Shown here: piece after piece, positions 44,079 to 56,155 of the stretch
Numbering within the stretch: the first letter of the stretch is position 1
Layout: every line of letters begins with the position of its first letter
NCBI RefSeq assembly: GCF_947179165.1
Contig: NC_077240.1
Coordinates: 53,902,001 to 53,966,000, forward strand
Direction of reading: 5' to 3'
Source: Solanum dulcamara
Taxonomy: Eukaryota; Streptophyta; Magnoliopsida; Solanales; Solanaceae
Length of the DNA stretch: 64,000 nucleotides
The notes under the pieces: generated by a model
The model's database searches: none
The model's input: the letters and a program-made list of their open reading frames with translations, nothing else
What the model was told of the DNA's origin: nothing
Made by a program: the position numbers and the translations under genes

Positions 44079-44547
44079 GAGTTTTTGCCAAAACAATCAC
44101 TTATGTTTGTGAGTTATTTAAATTTATCCTCCAAATATAACCTTGAACACTATTTGTCGTTCAAGTTTGCAAAACTTGTATGCTTATGGTCAAACTAACA
44201 GAAAATTCTCACATCACCATTAAAACTAATGGTTAAACTCATATGAGTTGCACATGAATTGAAAAATATGGAATGTCATCGGAAATTCATCATCTTCACA
44301 AATCATAGGTTTCAGGTGATTGTTCGTTTTAGCTTTTCTTGATGATTGTCATATGCTATTTTGCTTCTATAAGGTTGATAATGAAGGTGGTTGTTTTTAA
44401 TAATAAAATAATGCAGTTTTTATTGCGAAGGCTATTTTTAGGGCTGAGAGAATGTTGTTTTCGAAAACTGGTGCTCATGATTATATTTTGGAGGATAAAG
44501 TTAAATCAACGCCCCAACACATGAGGGATAGTTTTGGTCTAAAACTC
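44079..44547. mobile_element. 469-bp inverted-repeat element (MITE or small Mutator-like)
   Basis: The left end 'gagtttttgccaaaacaatc' and the right end, read on the other strand as 'gagttttagaccaaaactat', pair over about 65 bp, including 'tttatcctccaaa'. The 9-bp flanks 'gggaaaata' and 'aaaaaaata' match at seven positions, a possible eroded duplication. No protein is encoded. Confidence 0.65.
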
Positions 44548-46042
44548 AAAAAAATATGTGCTTTCGAATAGTAGGAAAATTTGTTTTTCATAAGCTAAAA
44601 ATATAATAATCAAGTACTTCAGAAATATTGGTCAAATACAAAGTGTTGACATTGGTCAAATACAAAGTGTTGCTCTAATATTGACTAGTATTTTCTATAT
44701 TGATTAGCCAAATTCTTTAAAAATATATTTTCAAAAAACACCTACTATAAAAAGCACTTTTAAAAATTTGACCAAATAATGTATTAATAGACAGATGATG
44801 CAGCTTCAGTCAAGCCAATGATTTCTCTATTAGTTTTCTGATTTAGCTAATAGATAGAGCGAAATGCCATGGAACAAGTCAGAGAGTAGAGATACTAATA
44901 TAACACCATGCTATGTTAGTATCAATAACCTTATTGTACAACAAGGAAGAAGAATATGAAGGAGACCAGGTTCTATATGAAGTTTGCCAACATTAATTAG
45001 CTGGACATCCATGAATTATTTCTTATCCTAATCAATTGGGTGAGAGAAAAATATCTAATCTTAGTATTGGAACAATAAATTGATCATGCTAATACAAATA
45101 AACAATCAGTCACAACTAATAATATATAAATAAAAAAAACTCTTGTTGGTTGAATTAGTTCTCCGCCTGTATAATTATTTCAATACCCTCACCCTAGAGC
45201 AAGAAAACCAAATTTTGCTTTCAAATGGCATAGAAAGAATAAAGGCAAGCAATCATTTCCCATACAGATCAAACTACAACATCATATGTCAATCACCTTC
45301 TAAAAACTATTTACATTGTAGGAGTATTTACATTCGATGCAACAATATATTGATACTGATACTTGTCATTTACTTATGCTCCCAGTAGATGAAATTTAGG
45401 GTTCAACCTAAATGCGCTATATAATTTCTCTGTACATTTTGATCATACTAACCTAATGAGGATCAACTATGATTAGAACAGTAGAAAAACGCCATGTATG
45501 TAACCTCCTTTCTCTTCCTAGATGACTATATTTCAGACATATTAGACTACAATCAATAGATTTTGGTGTGTGAATAAAAGGGTATGTCTACAAACAATTG
45601 GAGAGCCTTTGCTCATACATTGAAAACCTAAACTGGTGATGATGACCTATTTACTTCTCCCTCTGTCATCAAGTTGCAAAAACAAACAAAAGTATGTTAA
45701 TTGATTGGTCACTGACCTTCGTAGAAAATATCAACATTAAGGTGGATAAGCACAAGTGATCTACAAGCTATGTTCCTCAGACTCATGTAGATGGGTGTGT
45801 GTCGGATCCTCCAAAATTAGGTGTTTTTGGAGGATCCAACATGGGTGCGACAATAATTTTGGAAAGTCCGAGTAACTTAGTCTACAAGAAGATTAGCTTT
45901 AGGCTTATCTACTACAAGAAACCCAGTGATTCTCATTTTTCGCCACTAGATCCACAAGCACGGAGGACTGGACTTCAGCATACATAAGATAGAGGTATAG
46001 GCTCCTTGTAGGAAGTGGGTTTACATGCAAGAGATCTACCAT
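44548..46042. other. Gene-free stretch between elements
   Basis: AT-rich, with no frame longer than about 80 codons and no identified element except the hairpin repeat at 45770-45895. Confidence 0.5.
45770..45895. repeat. Hairpin-forming short repeat, copy 3
   Basis: Shares 'gtcggatcctccaaaa', the facing 'tttttggaggatcc' and the outer 'ggaaagtccgag' arm with the copies in the kinesin introns. It lies outside the gene in an otherwise featureless stretch. Confidence 0.6.
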
Positions 46043-48149
46043 TGTCACGATCCGACCTAGGGCCTAGTCATAACACGGCGATCGAAACCCCAAAGGGCTC
46101 CAACCAAGCCTCTTGTACATATCATAAGTATACATAAGGTAAAAATATAAAAGCAAAAACATCATAAGAGAGTCTAAACAATGAATAGAAATCTAAAAAT
46201 GATGTAGGACAACATAGACTCAAATATATGTCCAACAAGATGCCTCTAAACATGAGTATGGGCGGGGGCTAAGACATGTCCCTATCTCACCCTCAAATTT
46301 TACGATGTAAACAAAAGTCTTTAAAAAGGAAAATAGTAATCAATTTGAAACTAGTCCCCGGTCAATGAGGACTCACCACAATACCTTGGGATATGAACGC
46401 CTACTAGTTACGTGGAAGATAAGGATCTTCAACCTCAACCCCTATATTATGAGATAATGTAGGCAAAAGTATGCATTAGTACGTTGGAATGTACTAAGTA
46501 TGAGGGCGTGACATGCAACGTAAATCATGAAATGCAAAGATCAAGTAAATCACATGATAAGATGGAATACGTAAAGTCATGAGAAAATCATATTGACCAA
46601 AGCATTTAAAAGCATAGGTTCAAAATCATAACATACTTAAGAAATCATACATAGGTGGGATAAGAATCATAACCGATAATAAGACCATGCGAGCTATAAC
46701 ATGGAATCCGATGATCCCCACATCGAGAAGGGGGAGGCTACTTTGCCAAGGTAGACTCCTAATCATGAACATGTGCTATTTGTGGATCCACTAGCTAGGC
46801 CATAAAGACAAATCCTCCGGTGGCACGTAGTTATGAGACAAGAGACTTTATATAAGGACCCTTTGCTTCGAGCCCCCACCTCAAATCCACATTCGGTGCT
46901 AAGTCAAATCCCACGGAATACATACATAACATAAGATCATAATTTCATATATCATATTCATGATCATAGGCTTGAATTCATAGAATAGCTCATTTCCATA
47001 ACATACTTGTAATGTGAGAATTGTCCTTTCATCATTACAATCATATTTGCATAATTCATATCGTTAGGCCTTAGGTCGCCTTACTTCATAACTTGCATGA
47101 AAAACCATAATTTGAAACATACTTATAATTCATGATCATAATGGAAATACATAGTCATAATTCATACTTTAAAAATTCATGACCATAGCTTGAACTTGGA
47201 ATTTGGGTATGACATGAATGCGTGATCAATTGACTTAATAATCATGAAATTAACTTGAAAACATGCATGATCATAAACTTTATATCAGTCCATACATAAT
47301 TCATATAGATAATATCATTTAAAGTATAATTGAAAATACTCATATATTACACCATGAACCCTAGAAATCAAAGTAGGAGAATTTATGGAAAAACTCTTCA
47401 ATTTAATTCAATAACCATCAAATTATATCAAAATAGACTTATGATCATGCTTTAAATCAAAATTCATGCAATTGGAATAGAGATCACAAAACCCATAAAA
47501 TATCATACTTTAATTTGATAGAAAACTTGAGAAATTGATTGGGCTTCATGGAAGAAAGGATCCATGAATCAATACCCACATACCTTGAGTGAGAACATAA
47601 ATTAATTTGGAAGAACTTGAGAATTTTGATGGAGAAATTGAGTGAATTTGCTTGAAGTCTTCAATGGAAACCCTTGAGAGCCTTTTTGTAGAGAAAAAAA
47701 TATTTGATAGATGAATTATAGAATAATGAATTGAATTAGAGGTTTAGGTTAATTTATAGAGTTGAATTAGGTTCTAAATATATCTAGGTTTATTAACTAA
47801 TAATTTGGAAAAAGTCTAAAACGCCCCAAAAAAACTAAATTCGGCCAGGACACCTTCTCAGGTCTGCGATGCGGACCTGTCGCGGACTACTATGTCTTGT
47901 GCGGCTTCCCAGGTATACGACGCGGTCCTATCGCGGACCACACTATTTTGTGGTTTCTTCAAAAATCTTTCTTCCGTTCTACGGGTCCTAAAAATCCACC
48001 GAGACTATTTTCCCACAAGTTTTGATCCTCTGATCGATATTCCAAACTCGAATTTTCCAAAAAGATTAAGGATAATACGTTACATGAGCGGTCTATTTCC
48101 AAGGCATTCTTAAGGTATATTTTTTTTTTAAATTCTGAGGGATGTTACA
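46043..48149 (-). repeat. Gypsy LTR (3' LTR of a broken antisense element)
   Basis: Starts TGTCACGATCCGACC and ends GGGATGTTACA. Immediately to the right (48150-48186), read on the minus strand, lies the classic Ty3/Gypsy end signature: 'ttcgaggacgaatgttc' followed by an AAGGGGGAGA purine tract. This makes it the 3' LTR of a minus-strand Gypsy element. A GC-rich patch with 'tcgcgga' words is at 47860-47945. Confidence 0.85.
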
Positions 48150-48414
48150 ATATCTCCCCCTTGGGAACATTCGTCCTCGAATGAGATTCAACTAATATAG
48201 GAAAGACATGGAAAAATAATTTAGAAACCCAACATGGATATGAAGATACTTTGAAAAATGCATATAACGTGTAAACTTCATACTTAAAATAAAACATGGT
48301 CCTTGAGAGAAATCATTTTCATGAATCATGCATGCAGATGAATGACATATGGAACTGAAGTGTAGAAGTTGAATTGATTTGATCATGAGCAACTTAGTAC
48401 CTTTAGGCTTGAGT
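48150..48414 (-). mobile_element. Gypsy element, 3' untranslated end and purine tract
   Basis: Contains the purine tract next to the LTR and non-coding 3' sequence of the Gypsy element. It is cut at 48414/48420 by a younger LTR element flanked by GAAAA and GAAAG. The integrase tail continues at 54163. Confidence 0.75.
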
Positions 48415-49033
48415 GAAAATGTCACAACCCAACCCCGTAGGCCGCGACTGGGGTCCGACCTGGACCCCCGTATACCTACCTATCAACTGTAGTCAAATTA
48501 AACTATGAACAAAGTAATACTACTCACAAAAACTCCAATGAGTTAAAACTTTTTCGTGTACGTGTGGCCTCTATCATTCGTGTCATATCATGAAAGGACA
48601 CGCAAGCCGATAAGGCTGCTGTAATATAAAAATATTTACAACGTGCCGTATAGGCACAATCGAAATGAACTCATAAACAACCCACATATATATGTCTATA
48701 GACCTCTGAGAATAGTAACAACAATATATGGTGGGACAGGGCCCCCGCCGTACCCCTGGAAAAATAAATATATACATATTAAATGACCAGTATCAAAAGT
48801 TATGCTCTAGAACAGTGGAGCACTCCCAACATTGCTGAGTGGAAATCCTAAGCTGGCGGATCTCCAAAATGAACATCTGTAGCTGTGGGTATGAAACGCA
48901 GCCCCCCGATGAACAGGGGGTCAGTACGACATATGTACTGAGTATATAAAGCATAACATATCATAACTGAAACAACAACTGAAATGGGAATGCAGGAAAC
49001 AAGTATGATAGTTAACAATTCACTATACCTGCA

Positions 49034-50543
49034 CCATATCTATTCCTTCCTTTATGTCCTCCATACCTTTGGTTGCCCATGTATGACATCTTAACATAAT
49101 CGTGAGGTGTTGATCCAGTCTAATTGTTGGTACTCGAGTCGCGTATACACAATACTTCTTTATGCCTCATGAGCTTTCATCCTTGTCGTGCGCCCGATGC
49201 TCACTTTCTTAACAACATATCGAACTTGCCTCAATAATAGGTCTACCTTAACACCATGTTGTTGTACTACCCCTTTAAACTTATAACTACACATTCTTCT
49301 TTCGCTCTGTCCTCGTATTCAGTTACTTATGTCTATCTTAGGTGCCTCTGTTAGAACTTCTTTATTATTCCTCCAGCTCATGTCTATTTTTGGTTGTGCG
49401 CAAGGAATTTCATATTACTCTTTATTTCTTTGCACTAGCTATCTTTTTTGTCGTCATATAACCTTTATTCGAAACTTTCCTTACAGAACTTAATAAGTCT
49501 TCCTTATTTGTTCCATAACTCGCTTTTCCGTTTCACACCTGTCTTTATATTCCAATCACATGGACCACGTTATACCTTTTAGTTACTTCCTTACTAAGCT
49601 TTCCTTATTCTTATAACGATCTTCGTTCTATTCACATGGTATCCTATGTGCATTCAATCCCATAGTATACACTGTTTAACCTTCTTCACGATTCTTACTA
49701 TGGGTTACTTACCCTTCTTAGTTAGTCTTATACTTAATGTCTCACAAGCTGTCTTATTAACACTTCATATCTGTCATAATTCTTTTTCCCTTGTACTCTT
49801 ATCTTAATCATACTGTTACTTCTTTTAACTATAACTCGTCATAGTCTATCCCTGTGTATCAATTCAGTCGGTGCCTTAATATATCTTTTATCCAGATCTA
49901 TCAGTCTTCTCTAAATCATCTTCTTTGGATTATAAGTCTTTTCCAACTTCGTTCATCTTTATTATGGGCAAGGCATACTACAACCTTGTAGCTCCTTCTC
50001 CTTTTATTTCTAGGCAAATTGAGGCAGAGTTTCTTTTGTATTAGTTACTATCTCAACACCTGCACGCAGAAAATGCCAATAGTGCCTCACAGGGCACACA
50101 TATATATTCACATCATATCATATCATAGCCACACAGGGCGCCCACAATTAATAGTATGAACATGGACTTACCTCGTATGTCCACTCGAACTGCACCTGTT
50201 TCACTTTTCTGTATACTTTTCCTTTCACTTTTCAGCTTTATATGTCAACCATATTTCAACACCTTACTTGACATATGTATTTCATGCCTTTACTTACCTG
50301 TATGCTTTGTAACTTCCAATAGTGTCAGTTACTTTCTTCTATCGATATTTTTCTCCTTCTAAAATCACAGGTTAGTATGAGGAATTTCAGTCCCTATGAC
50401 TCGGCTTTATTGCACAATCTTAGATATGAAAGAAAAGTAATATCCTAAATGTCCTGTAGCCTCCTGTCTATAGATGTGGTGCACAACACACCGATAGACA
50501 AGACTCTATTAGACACAGTCTGTAGACAATCCAAGGATGAACT
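49034..50543. other. Interior remnant of the LTR element
   Basis: Pyrimidine-rich on the plus strand, with only short frames. It follows the primer-binding site on the minus strand, so it is probably the leader region; gag and pol are missing. Confidence 0.5.
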
Positions 50544-50555
50544 GCTCTGATACCA
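50544..50555 (-). promoter_or_regulatory. tRNA primer-binding site of the LTR element
   Basis: On the minus strand this reads TGGTATCAGAGC, the primer site complementary to initiator methionine tRNA used by many plant retrotransposons, four bases from the LTR end. Confidence 0.85.
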
Positions 50556-50559
50556 CTTC

Positions 50560-53500
50560 TGTCATGACCCAATCCCGTAGGCCGCAACTGGGGTCCGACC
50601 TGGACCCCCGTATACCTACCTATCAGCTGTAGTCAAATTGAACTATGAACAAAGTGATACTACTCACAAAAACCCTAATGAGTTAAAACTTTTTTATATA
50701 CATGAGGCCTCTTTCATTCGTGTTATATCATGAAAGGGAACGCAAACCGACAAGGTTTCTATAACATAAAAACATTTATAATGTGCCGTATAGGCACAAT
50801 CAAAATAAACTCACAAACAACCCACATATATATGTCTACAGACCTCTGAGAATAGTAACAACAACATATGGCAGGACAGGGCCCCCGCCGTACCCCTGGA
50901 CAAATAAATATATATATATTAAATGACCAGTATCAAAAGTTAGGCTCTGGAACAGTGGAGCGATCCTAACATCGCTGAGTGGAAAACCTAAGCTGGCGGA
51001 TCTCCAAAATTAACATCTATACCTACAGGCATAAAACGCAGCTCCTCAGAGAATAGGGGGTCAGTGCGATATAAGTACTGAGTATATAAAGCATAACATA
51101 TCATAACTGAAACAACAACTGAAATGGGGATGCAGGAAACAAGTATGATAGTTAACAATTCACTATACCTGCACCTTTTAAAAAAAGGGCATGTATATCA
51201 TCCTCACATATCACTCCCGGCCCACTATGGGACTCGGTGTTACTATATCATTGTATACGGTATCATACCTTCATATATGGTATCATTTTATACACTACAA
51301 GTATCTTACTATGTCTTCATATGTATGTCTATCTATCATATCCGGCCCTTTAGTGAGGGTCTCGGTGAAAGAGTGGTGTACATATCGTACCACACCCGAC
51401 CCGCTATAGGACTCGGTGCCATTATCATATAGTAAAATATACAGAGGAACATTCAGCCCGATCCATACTTTAAAATAGTGCCGAGGAACATACGGCCCGG
51501 TCCATATTTTAAAATAATGCCGAGGAACGTACGACCCGATCCATATTTTAAAAAAATACCAAGGAACGCCCAATCCATATTTTCCATCATATAATCATGT
51601 ACATACCCGGCCTAGGATGCGGTGATGAGCATCATCACATACGACGTCATCGTATGCTTCACTTTATCGTATATGGCATTTCATCATCGTATACTTCTAC
51701 ATATATATAACCGGCCTGAGACTCGGTGAGCGAAGACTAAAGCTAGGCACGACCACATTCCCGGCCCCTCTATGGGACTCGGAGGAAGATGGGTTACAGC
51801 GTGCACGAGTAGAGTAGTGAAAAACCAAATGCAACTAAGTCCTCATTTGAGACTCAATGAAAAAGTCAAGTGAACCATCACCTGAAGACCAGAGTAGTAA
51901 TCGTCTTAAGTACCTTCTAAACATTGTTAGGGATCACATTAGCTGTAGTCTCAGGAATCGTAGACGCATATCGAGACAAGGTTGAACAACTTATAGAAGT
52001 AGAGACGTTTGTCGTCACAGAGAGCTTAGGAATAGGAGCTGATTCATTCAATTATTATCCATCAGATAGGAGACTTGAGGGTAGTAGTCCAACTACTTTA
52101 AGAATTCTAATATCAAGTAATGAATAAACGTCACAAGTTATACCCGAAGCTTATAACGGAAACTAACTCCGCCTCATATCATATGCCATTGCATTTATAC
52201 TTAAGACATTCCAAAAGGAAAAAGAGACAGGCCTTACATATACTACTATTCATGATCTAGCAACCTTAAAAGGCAATAACCCAACTATTACAGGAGTCTT
52301 AACATCCCAAAGTGAATAAAGTTTATGAATTACACTTGGAGTTTCACGAGTGGAATTATCCCCACATTTCGTATACAAACCATTCATAACTTATACCTAA
52401 TACATGCCAAAAGAAAAGAAGAATAGCTCTACATACCTGTTATGGATTACTCGCATCCAAGCTCGCTTCGTTACTTCTTTAACCTATTTAACATGAAAGT
52501 AATACTAGAGTTAATGACCTTCGACTTTCCAACTTGCAATTCTACCACCAACTACCCATAGGAACCAATTCCTTATTCTCCTTTCTCGACTAGTCTCAAC
52601 TAGTCTATTATTTAGTTAAAAGTTAACGGAATTTGGGCAGTATCTCCTCTATAACTTGCCATATCCGAACTTTCAATTTAACCACCAAACCTTAGTATCC
52701 AACCAATAACAACAATAATCATCTCATAAATAATTAAAATATGGCAACATTACACAATACAAGCTTACAACAACTCACTTAAAACTACGATATCAAAATA
52801 GGGTTTTTAGCCGCTATTTCGTAAAGCCTTTAACCGTACGGAGTGGAGGGTCATGTGGATGCAACCAGAAGCTCCTACACACCTTTTGGAATGTTTTCCA
52901 TCCCTGCAAAATACAATAAAAGCACCTGCAAGCCCAGCACAACAACCACAACACCCTACTTGACGTTCAATTTAACTATGACAGCCTTAGTTTAGTTTGT
53001 TTCTAATGTCGAGCATCCTTGTGCGATTTTTATACTTCTAGACACATATAAGACGTTTAATACACTCCATAAACACCCCCATAAACTCCAAATTGAAAGA
53101 AAAACCCTTACCTTACCCTAAATAGGCCAAAGCTTGCCAAAATTCGCCTCGGAAGTTCTCTAGTTGCGGCTGAAATTTCGTGGCTGCTTGCTGTCCGCTT
53201 GGTGCTTCTACAAACCTTAAATTTACATTATTAACAACCTCATAACATGTACAAACCATTACCAAAATGTGGTAGAAGAGAACTAAGCCATACCTTGCTA
53301 AAACTTTCTAAAACTTGTCTCAGAAGTTCTCTTAACATGCTGAAAATTAGCGGACTGTTTGTACCTCTTCCTTGCTGCCCCAAAATGAAATTTTACGTTA
53401 TTAAACACCGCTATATCACCGTAGGATACCTTAAATAATTAATTTACAAAATGAAATCGGTCCTTACCTTTTTTTTGCTCCAACCCGTGGCTGCTCTCTT

Positions 53501-54157
53501 TTGCTCCTTGTGTTTTCTCTCTTTCTTTCTCACTTTCTAAGTTGTAAAAGAATATATATGATGACTTAGTCATCAATTCAAACATATATATCCTTTCTTA
53601 AAAGGTGACACGTGTCATCCCCTAAGGGTGACACGTGTCAAGCCCTCATTGGGCCACCTCAATCATGCAACCACCCCTAGGCTGCCACATGGCAATGGGG
53701 TCCACCCCCCAAGCAGGAAGGTGAGTCACCTCCTTGCTTGAGATGCTTCCATGTGGCACCTCCTCCTACTTCCACGTGGCACTCTCCTCCTGCTTCCACG
53801 TGGCATTCTCTTCTTGCTGCCATGTGTCATCCTCTTCTCTCCCTCGCGGGTTCGTAATCTCTTCTTACCTTAAGAATCCGTATAATCTCGGCTACGCAAG
53901 CTTAGTATATACTCAGTAGCTCAAGTATGTAAGACTTCTAAGTTAATAGCTTATGTAGGTAAATCGAGTCGTACGACTCATTACTTGGCCTCCAACTCCT
54001 TCCAACTTCTCATGACTTTATTTCCAACCTTTCCTACTATGGGGTATCATATTCTCCCTTCTTTAGAGTTGTTTGATAGTGTTGTAGATTATCCGGCTCA
54101 CAGGATAACTTCTAAGAAGCTTAAGAGACACTCCGAGCTCAAGAGTAGGGTGTAACA
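50560..54157 (-). repeat. Complete 3.6-kb LTR
   Basis: Same family as the solo LTRs at 24026 and 59126. It contains repeated 'ccggcccactatgggactcgg'-like motifs (51215-51785), 'gccgaggaacgtacg' units (51478-51560), two G-boxes 23 bp apart (53609 and 53632) and repeated 'ctgcttccacgtggca' units (53745-53815). Confidence 0.85.
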
Positions 54158-54162
54158 GAAAG

Positions 54163-54480
54163 GAAAGAGATAAGGATATCGCTTCATCATGTCCGATTCC
54201 GCTTACCACGTAGCATTCTCTACTTGTTGATTCCTCCTTAACACTTTGACAGATGCAACGTCTTTATTTCTCAGCCTCTTCACTTGCTGGTCTAAAATCT
54301 CAATTAGGACCTCCTCATAAGTCAAATTCTCTTCAATACTCATATTTTCCCTTGGTACAATTGAATTTGGATCACCCACAAACTTCTTTAACATCGACAC
54401 ATTATCCTTCAATGATTTATGAGAAGTCCACCACAAGTTTGTGTAAATTTTCAAGTACATAAAGGCTAGTTAATTAAGAG
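54163..54480 (-). pseudogene. Gypsy integrase C-terminal remnant
   Basis: The minus-strand frame gives YEEVLIEILDQQVKRLRNKD followed by VASVKVLRRNQQVENATW, the C-terminal chromodomain-like end of Ty3/Gypsy integrase. The frame leads directly to the insertion point at 54158 and continues beyond it at 48414, showing one Gypsy element split by the younger LTR element. Everything upstream in pol is gone. Confidence 0.8.
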
Positions 54481-54559
54481 GGCCAAAGAGATATGATTAA
54501 GAGGGTTCGAAAGTGATGTGATGGCAGTCATAATATAACCATCATCATCTATACACTTT

Positions 54560-56150
54560 TTTAAAGCATTTAGGGAGAGACAATCTTACACTTTCCGCAC
54601 AAAGTTAGTATAAGCAAAAACCAAATCATTGGACCAACAGGGGAAGAAAAAACAACTTGCACTATGTAATATATAATTTCTAGGGGTGTCAAAATGAGCC
54701 CAAATATAGGGAACCTGCCCAATCCGTCCAAACGTTTAGTTTTACACGGAAAATTATCATCTGTACAATTAGCATGCATGATATTATCATTATCAGAAAA
54801 ATCAAGAAGCTTTACTTCACTTTCAGATCTGGATTCTGACTCAGAGTAATCATTAGATTCTGAACCAGAAATGTATAACAAACCATAAACTTTGTCATGA
54901 AAATCTTCTTCAAGATTCAAATACTTAATCTTTTCAGCTTACAATTAGGGGAAATATCTCCATACTGGCCGCACTTGTAACATTTAATCTTGCTAAGATC
55001 TCTTTTAGAGAAATTCTTTGTAAATCTATTAGATTTATGGTGAGATTTCCTAGATTCACGTTTTTCTTTACTTTATTGAGAACAACGATGCTTTTTGTAA
55101 CGTCTATTAGGGTCATCTCCCTTATAACATCTATGTTTCTTAGACCTTTTGTCCTTGCTATTAGAAGGACCGGCAACATCGAATTGGCTACAGAAATCTC
55201 CAAGATGTGACTGCTCTTTTTTCTTGTCGATCTTCAGTTGCTGAGCTAATTTTATCTCATTGCATAGATTTAATCCTTCTTGGGTGCAAGTTCCAATTAG
55301 TTGACCAGAAGTAAACTGATCATAGGAAATTACAGAGAGATTTTTCCTAAGAGTTTTCCTAACCCTTTCTGCAAATGATGCGGGAAGGCCATCGCTAAAC
55401 TTGAACTTCCAATAAGTGAGGTTACTCTCAGGTAAGTTCATTATTCGACTTAAAAAGGTGTCCTTGACCACCTAAATTCTCCTAAATGCTTACATCGAAG
55501 CCCATTCAGTAAGGTTCTCAGATTTTCATTTTGATTGATAAATCTACCATTGAAATGTTCCAAAATAGTGAGGATCAGTGTATTTATTGCATCCTGGAGA
55601 ATTTTTTTCGCTAAGTATTTCGACCTTATTTCCACTCTTGTCAATGCCTTATTCCTTCATAACATGTTTTACCACAGAGGTGGTAATGGCATTTTTAGCT
55701 TCATTGGATAAAAAATTATCCCACCAGCCACGAAGTTGACCGGTAAATTCTATAACAATCATCTTGCAAGTAGTATGATTGAAATTATTATTAGTAGACT
55801 GACAGATTGTAGCATACATCAACATATGATGCACAAGAATAGAGACTTTCCTATTAGTTAATCCATCAAGATTCCATTGATAAATCCCTTTCCTCAGTTA
55901 AAACATCTTGAGGAGTAGGGCGAGGATAATAATAAGTCATCATGGCCGGTTTGGTAGCATATTTTCCATGCCTTATTGACATATCTCGTTCTCCTCGAAC
56001 CTTAAGACTATTAATTTCAGAAATATCATTTTCAATCAGAAAATTATCAATAATACTAATAGACTTAACACTTAAGTTAGAAAGCTTATTATAAAGAAGT
56101 TTTTCTAAATTATTTAAAGTCTTGGATTTGAAATCCTTTATTTCAATGGG
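54560..56150 (-). pseudogene. Endogenous pararetrovirus remnant: capsid and zinc-knuckle region
   Basis: Several minus-strand frames (55649-55834, 55450-55644, 55073-55471 and 54570-54920) together resemble the capsid region of plant pararetroviruses (Caulimoviridae) integrated in Solanaceae genomes. The pieces lie in different frames with stops between them. A zinc-knuckle-like motif near 54941-54985 has Asp in place of the conserved His. A basic Lys/Arg stretch precedes it and an acidic Ser/Glu-rich stretch follows. It is clearly non-functional: shifts, stops and a missing zinc ligand. The genus is uncertain; solendovirus-like or petuvirus-like are possible. Confidence 0.65.
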
Positions 56151-56155
56151 ACGTT

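Larger units (their letters stand above)
48420..54157 (-). mobile_element. LTR retrotransposon with one full 3.6-kb LTR, inserted in the Gypsy element
   Basis: The right LTR (50560-54157) is complete, TGTCATGACCC to GGGTGTAACA. Just left of it 'gctctgatacca' (50544-50555) is the antisense tRNA primer-binding site, so the element reads on the minus strand. The left LTR is cut down to 48420-49033, and the 1.5-kb interior (49034-50543) shows no recognisable protein, implying a large deletion. Flanking 5-bp words GAAAA and GAAAG agree with a target duplication carrying one mutation. Confidence 0.8.
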
